In this document: positions 7,243 to 10,518 of the stretch, in pieces
Numbering within the stretch: the stretch's first letter is position 1
Layout: every line of letters starts with the position of its first letter
NCBI GenBank assembly: GCA_945883455.1
Contig: CAMCXJ010000066.1
Location: 1-10,518, forward strand
DNA length: 10,518 nucleotides
Direction of reading: 5' to 3'
Source: Prosthecobacter debontii
GTDB taxonomy: Bacteria > Verrucomicrobiota > Verrucomicrobiia > Verrucomicrobiales > Akkermansiaceae
Program-made: the position numbers and the translations under genes
Notes under the pieces: generated by a model
The model's input: the letters and a program-made list of their open reading frames with translations, nothing else
What the model was told of the DNA's origin: nothing
The model's database searches: none

Positions 7243-10053
7243 ATGCACCGCCTTTTCCTGCTCGACGGCATGGCCTTGATCTACCGCGCCCACTTCGCCT
7301 TCATCCAAGCACCCATCCGCAACTCCAAGGGCGTCAACACCTCCGCGCTCTACGGCTTCATCAACACCCTCCTCGCAATCTTAGAAAAGGAGAAGCCCAC
7401 CCACATTGGCGTCGCGTTCGATACCTCCGCTCCCACCCCGCGACACATCCGCTACCCCGCCTACAAAGCCCAGCGCGATGCCATGCCCGAGGAGCTCGCC
7501 GCCGCCATCCCCCACGTGAAAGCCCTCTGCCGCGCCTTCCACATCCCCGTCCTCGAGATCGACGGCTTCGAGGCGGACGACCTCATTGGCACCCTTGTGA
7601 AACGCGCCGAGCCCGCGGGCTTCGAATCCTACATGGTCACGCCGGACAAGGATTTCGCCCAGCTCCTTTCCCCCACCACCTTTATGTGGAAACCCGGCCG
7701 CAAGGGCACCGACCACGAAATCATCGGCCTAAAACAGCTTCCGGAAATCTGGGGCGTCGCCGAGCCGCACCAGATCATCGATCTCCTAGGCCTGATGGGC
7801 GACGCCTCCGACAACATCCCCGGCGTCCCCGGCATCGGCCCAAAAACCGCGCAGAAACTCATTTCCGAATTCGGCTCTATCGAAAACCTCCTCGCCCACA
7901 CCGCCACCCTGAAAGGCAAGCAGAAGGAATCCATCGAGGCAAACACCGACCAAGCCCTCCTCTCCAAGGAACTCGCCACCATCATCACCGACTGCCCGCT
8001 TGACGTCACATGGGAAGACCTCGTCCTCAGCCCCCGCGACGACGAAGCCGTAAAACAACTCTTCACCGACTTCGAGTTCCGCACCCTCACGAAACGCCTC
8101 TTCGGGGAGGGGAGCACAGGCGCCCCGCCTGTTGATCCGGGCGCCTCACCCGGATCCAAGCCCGTAACATCAAGCACCCTCTTCGACACTTTCCGCACGA
8201 TCAAAGACACCCCCCACACATACCACCTCGCCGACACTAAATCCCTCCAAGACCAGCTCTTCACCGCCCTCCACGCCCAGCCCTCCTTCTGTTTCGATAT
8301 CGAGACCACCTCCCTCGACCGCCACTCCGCGAAACTCCTCGGCATCGCCTTCTCCTGGAAACCCCACGAAGGCTGGTATCTTCCCATCGACAATCAACAA
8401 TCAACAATCAGCAATCTCCAATCCCTCTTCCACGCCCCCGCCGAAAAGATCGGCCACAATCTCAAATACGACCTCTCCGTCCTCCACTCCCACGGCATCA
8501 GCGTCGCTGGCCCGTTCTTTGACACCATGCTCGCCGACGCGCTCACCTCCCCCGAGCGCCGCCACGGCATGGACTACCTTTCCGAAACTCTCCTCGGCTA
8601 CACCCCCGTGAAACTCACGGACGTGGCGGCGATCTCCGGTCGCCGTCCGGATGAGCAAAGCGAAGACCTTTTTTCGTTCGCCGAGCAAAAGGTCACCAAA
8701 TCCAAAGACCTCGACATGCTCTCCATCCCCTTGGCCACCTTGGCCGAATACGCCGCCGAGGACGCTGACGTCACCTTCCAGCTCGCCGAAAAACTCCGCC
8801 CTGTCCTCGCGGAAAGCGGCATGGCATCGGTCTTTTCCGAGATCGAATCCCCCCTGCTCCCCGTCCTCGTCCGCATGGAAATGGAGGGCATCGCCATCGA
8901 TCCCAGCGCGCTCAAGGATATCGGCGTCGATCTCCAGAAAAGCATCGACCAGCTCGCGAAATCCATCGAAGCCCATGCAGGCACACCCTTCAACATCGCC
9001 TCCCCCAAGCAGCTCGGCCAGATCCTCTTCGATCACCTGAAGCTCCTCGACAAGCCCAAGAAAACCGCGACCGGCCAATACAAGACCGACGAACAAACCC
9101 TCTCCACCCTCCTCGGCATCCATCCCATCATCGCGGAAATCCTCGAATACCGTGAGGCCACGAAACTCAAATCCACCTACCTCGACGCCCTACCGAACCA
9201 CATCGCCCCGGAAACCGGCCGCATCCACACCCATTACCACCAGCTCCTCGCCGCCACCGGCCGCCTCGCTTCCTCGGATCCAAACCTCCAGAACATCCCC
9301 GTCCGCTCCGAATCCGGCCGCAAGATCCGCCAGGCCTTCGTCCCGAGGAAAAATTTCACCCTCCTTTCCTGCGACTACTCCCAGATCGAGCTCCGCGTCA
9401 TGGCCGCCCTCGCCTGCGATCCCACCATGATCTCCGCCTTCCAGGACGGCGCGGACATCCACACCATCACCGCCGCGAAAGTCCACGGCGTCACCCCCGA
9501 GGAAGTCACCCGCGACATGCGCTCCGGTGCGAAGATGGTGAACTTCGGCATCATCTACGGCATCTCCGCCTTCGGCCTCTCCCAGCGCCTCGCCATCCCC
9601 CGCGCCGATGCCGCCGAGCTCATCGACGCCTATTTCCGCGAATACCCCGCCATCAAGGAATACATGGATCGCACCATCCAGGAGTCCCGCGAAAAAGGCT
9701 ACGCCGAGACGTTGGCGGGCCGCCGCCGTTATTACCCCGACCTCTCCTCCTCCAACGCCGGTCTGCGCCAAAACGCCGAGCGCGCCTCCATCAACATGCC
9801 CATCCAAGGCACCGCCGCCGACATGATCAAGCTCGCCATGATCCGCATCGACGAGCTTCTACTACGCAAGCCGTACCAAACCAAAATGCTCCTACAGGTT
9901 CACGACGAACTCGTCTTCGACCTCCACCCCGACGAGGAAACCGAACTTGTCCCCAAAATCCTCCACATCATGGAAACCGCCCTGCCATTGCCCCACGGCG
10001 TCCCCATCCTCGTCGAGAAAGGCACCGGAAAAAACTGGCTGGCGGCTCATTGA
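7243..10053 (+). CDS. polA: DNA polymerase I (5'-nuclease, 3'-5' exonuclease, polymerase)
   Basis: Complete 936-residue DNA polymerase I, the cytoplasmic enzyme that removes RNA primers, joins lagging-strand pieces with ligase and fills repair gaps. The 5'-nuclease domain (1-285) has Asp8, EADD (110-113), TPDKD (133-137), GDASDN (186-191) and the helix-hairpin-helix GVPGIGPKTAQKL. The 3'-5' exonuclease (about 345-525) looks active: FDIET (Asp352, Glu354), GHNLKYD (Asn406, Asp410) and YAAED (Tyr503, Asp507). The polymerase has ATGRLASSDPNLQNIP (671-686), motif A DYSQIELR (Asp711), motif B with Arg760, Lys764, Phe768 and Tyr772, and motif C QVHDELVF (His887, Asp888, Glu889). Phe768 at the usual Phe/Tyr position predicts discrimination against dideoxynucleotides. 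Odd points are a palindromic insert in the linker (290-305), heptamer repeats at 383-394, and an exonuclease segment before YAAED longer than in E. coli. The coding strand is strongly C-rich. Confidence 0.98.
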   Translation: MHRLFLLDGMALIYRAHFAFIQAPIRNSKGVNTSALYGFINTLLAILEKEKPTHIGVAFDTSAPTPRHIRYPAYKAQRDAMPEELAAAIPHVKALCRAFHIPVLEIDGFEADDLIGTLVKRAEPAGFESYMVTPDKDFAQLLSPTTFMWKPGRKGTDHEIIGLKQLPEIWGVAEPHQIIDLLGLMGDASDNIPGVPGIGPKTAQKLISEFGSIENLLAHTATLKGKQKESIEANTDQALLSKELATIITDCPLDVTWEDLVLSPRDDEAVKQLFTDFEFRTLTKRLFGEGSTGAPPVDPGASPGSKPVTSSTLFDTFRTIKDTPHTYHLADTKSLQDQLFTALHAQPSFCFDIETTSLDRHSAKLLGIAFSWKPHEGWYLPIDNQQSTISNLQSLFHAPAEKIGHNLKYDLSVLHSHGISVAGPFFDTMLADALTSPERRHGMDYLSETLLGYTPVKLTDVAAISGRRPDEQSEDLFSFAEQKVTKSKDLDMLSIPLATLAEYAAEDADVTFQLAEKLRPVLAESGMASVFSEIESPLLPVLVRMEMEGIAIDPSALKDIGVDLQKSIDQLAKSIEAHAGTPFNIASPKQLGQILFDHLKLLDKPKKTATGQYKTDEQTLSTLLGIHPIIAEILEYREATKLKSTYLDALPNHIAPETGRIHTHYHQLLAATGRLASSDPNLQNIPVRSESGRKIRQAFVPRKNFTLLSCDYSQIELRVMAALACDPTMISAFQDGADIHTITAAKVHGVTPEEVTRDMRSGAKMVNFGIIYGISAFGLSQRLAIPRADAAELIDAYFREYPAIKEYMDRTIQESREKGYAETLAGRRRYYPDLSSSNAGLRQNAERASINMPIQGTAADMIKLAMIRIDELLLRKPYQTKMLLQVHDELVFDLHPDEETELVPKILHIMETALPLPHGVPILVEKGTGKNWLAAH
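8111..8156 (+). repeat. REP-like double palindrome inside polA
   Basis: GGAG (8111-8114) is followed by a perfect 7-bp inverted repeat, ACAGGCG (8116-8122) and CGCCTGT (8126-8132), with a 3-base loop. A second perfect 8-bp inverted repeat comes next, GATCCGGG (8134-8141) and CCCGGATC (8149-8156), with a 7-base loop. A GGAG or GTAG head ahead of a GC-rich palindrome is the known layout of REP (repetitive extragenic palindromic) elements mobilised by RAYT transposases. It is translated as Gly/Ser/Pro-rich residues 290-305, in the linker between the 5'-nuclease and exonuclease domains, without breaking the frame. The palindromes are seen; membership of a REP family is inferred. No RAYT gene is in the window. 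Confidence 0.6.
8391..8425 (+). repeat. Degenerate 7-base tandem repeat inside polA
   Basis: Five 7-base units in a row read CAATCAA, CAATCAA, CAATCAG, CAATCTC and CAATCCC. All share the CAATC core and decay towards the right end. They encode the Asn/Gln/Ser-rich stretch at residues 383-394, in the loop between exonuclease motif I (352-354) and motif II (406-410), where family members vary in length. The unit is not a multiple of three, so gain or loss of one copy would shift the frame, whereas three copies (21 bases) would not. Base composition differs sharply from the C-rich surroundings. Confidence 0.65.
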
Positions 10054-10074
10054 AAATAATCTGGTGTTCCCAAA

Positions 10075-10092
10075 TCGAGAACTTTAGCTCGA
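10075..10092. promoter_or_regulatory. Short inverted repeat upstream of higB, possible operator
   Basis: TCGAG (10075-10079) and CTCGA (10088-10092) form a perfect 5-bp inverted repeat with an 8-base spacer, in the 76-base gap between polA and higB. HigA antitoxins usually repress their own operon by binding a palindrome in this position, which is why it is listed. The arms are short and could be chance. No convincing promoter boxes were found here; TCGACA at 10089-10094 resembles a -35 box but lacks a matching -10. Confidence 0.2.
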
Positions 10093-10129
10093 CAGGCGAT
10101 TTCCTCCATGGTTTCTTTCAAAGCAGCAC

Positions 10130-10417
10130 ATGACGGTTGTCGGTAAGCAGATCCTTGAGAAGTTCATCAAAAAGCACGCAAGAGCAGGTGCTTCTCTCCG
10201 GCCCTGGTTGGCGGAAGCCGAATGCGCGGAATGGAAAACTACTCAAGACATTAGAAGTCGCTTCAACTCAGCCGATTTTCTTTCCGACAACCGGGTGGTG
10301 TTCAACATCGGAGGAAACAAATTCCGGCTGGTGGTGATCGCATACTATGCTGCAGGGATTCTGAAAATTGACCGAATCGGAACCCACGCCGATTATGATA
10401 AATGGAATCTCAAGTGA
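10130..10417 (+). CDS. higB: HigB family toxin of a type II toxin-antitoxin system
   Basis: Encodes a 95-residue protein of the HigB toxin family (RelE-like fold), whose members cut mRNA, typically on the ribosome, when not held by the HigA antitoxin. Length and motifs fit: LRPWLAEA with a following Trp35, DIRSRFNSAD (40-49), the hallmark VVFNIGGNKFRLVV (56-69) and GTHADYDK (84-91), comparable to VFNVGGN and THKEYD in E. coli HigB (YgjN). The family's typical basic and His residues (Arg66, His86) are present. The ATG at 10130 gives a normal N-terminus. The gene lies 76 bases after polA and 25 bases before an antitoxin-like reading frame, toxin first, as is usual for higBA. Its sequence is visibly less GC-rich and less C-biased than polA, suggesting acquisition by transfer. 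Confidence 0.9.
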   Translation: MTVVGKQILEKFIKKHARAGASLRPWLAEAECAEWKTTQDIRSRFNSADFLSDNRVVFNIGGNKFRLVVIAYYAAGILKIDRIGTHADYDKWNLK

Positions 10418-10442
10418 ACCTTCCTGAATCAGATACAACAAC

Positions 10443-10518
10443 ATGAACAAGCTCATCAAAACCAGCAAGGAACACGAAACCGCGCTCGAACGCCTCGAAG
10501 AACTCATGCTTGGAAATC
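10443..10518 (+). CDS. higA: HigA-type antitoxin, N-terminal fragment (cut by window end)
   Basis: The reading frame opens with ATG at 10443 and stays open for 25 codons to the window edge: MNKLIKTSKEHETALERLEE, then LMLGN. This resembles the N-terminus of the HigA antitoxins that accompany this kind of HigB, which begin with a Lys-Ile/Leu-Ile-Lys/Arg-Thr segment and a helix like EYEAALAEIERLMD. The helix-turn-helix DNA-binding domain would lie beyond the window. Position supports the call: same strand, 25 bases after the toxin gene. The expected role is to neutralise HigB and repress the operon. The call rests on a short stretch plus context. Confidence 0.72.
   Translation, partial: MNKLIKTSKEHETALERLEELMLGN

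Noticed and set aside
8401..9807. Long minus-strand open frames (8401-9123 and 9190-9807) opposite polA
   Set aside because: They are rich in Gly, Asp, Glu and Val, as expected from reading C-rich polA codons backwards, and polA is intact with all catalytic motifs across the region.
10268..10507. A 79-residue minus-strand open frame overlapping higB and higA
   Set aside because: It is antisense to a recognised toxin gene and has no family motif.

Overview
The window reads as chromosomal DNA of a GC-rich bacterium of the Verrucomicrobia/Planctomycetes group, most probably a verrucomicrobium. The main evidence is a neighbouring pair of genes: a very large lipoprotein with planctomycete-type cytochrome domains (PSCyt1, DUF1549/PSCyt2, LamG, DUF1553/PSD1) and a Tat-exported DUF1501 protein. 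These families are expanded in that group. Most genes also lack a recognisable Shine-Dalgarno sequence. No species can be named from the sequence alone.

Layout: 1-1833 (+) holds rpoZ (RNA polymerase omega), smpB (tmRNA partner) and a short phosphotransacetylase-type enzyme (pta). A universal stress protein gene (1835-2293, -) converges on pta with a single base between the stop codons. Further right on the minus strand is the two-gene unit of the 1084-residue PSCyt/DUF1549/LamG/DUF1553 lipoprotein (7088-3834) followed by DUF1501 (3827-2370), only 6 bases apart. A 154-base divergent intergenic region (7089-7242) separates this unit from polA (7243-10053, +), a full three-domain DNA polymerase I. 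At the right edge is a type II toxin-antitoxin module, higB (10130-10417) and the start of higA (10443 to the window end), which looks less GC-rich than its neighbours.

The left and centre are housekeeping genes (transcription, ribosome rescue, acetyl-phosphate metabolism, DNA repair and replication) around an exported two-protein system of unknown function. The cytochrome-type protein carries a lipobox and should go through Sec to a membrane. The DUF1501 protein has a twin-arginine signal and should be exported folded. Their order and spacing suggest one transcript and one shared extracytoplasmic process.

The most unusual structure is non-coding DNA inside and next to polA. A double palindrome preceded by GGAG, like a REP element, sits in frame in the linker between the 5'-nuclease and 3'-5' exonuclease domains. 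A run of 7-base repeats lies in a variable loop between exonuclease motifs I and II. A second 7-base repeat run ends at the polA start codon. The divergent intergenic region also holds a long, nearly perfect inverted repeat that could be an operator. I saw no tRNA, rRNA, CRISPR array or complete insertion sequence. No stretch over 300 bases lacks a gene.
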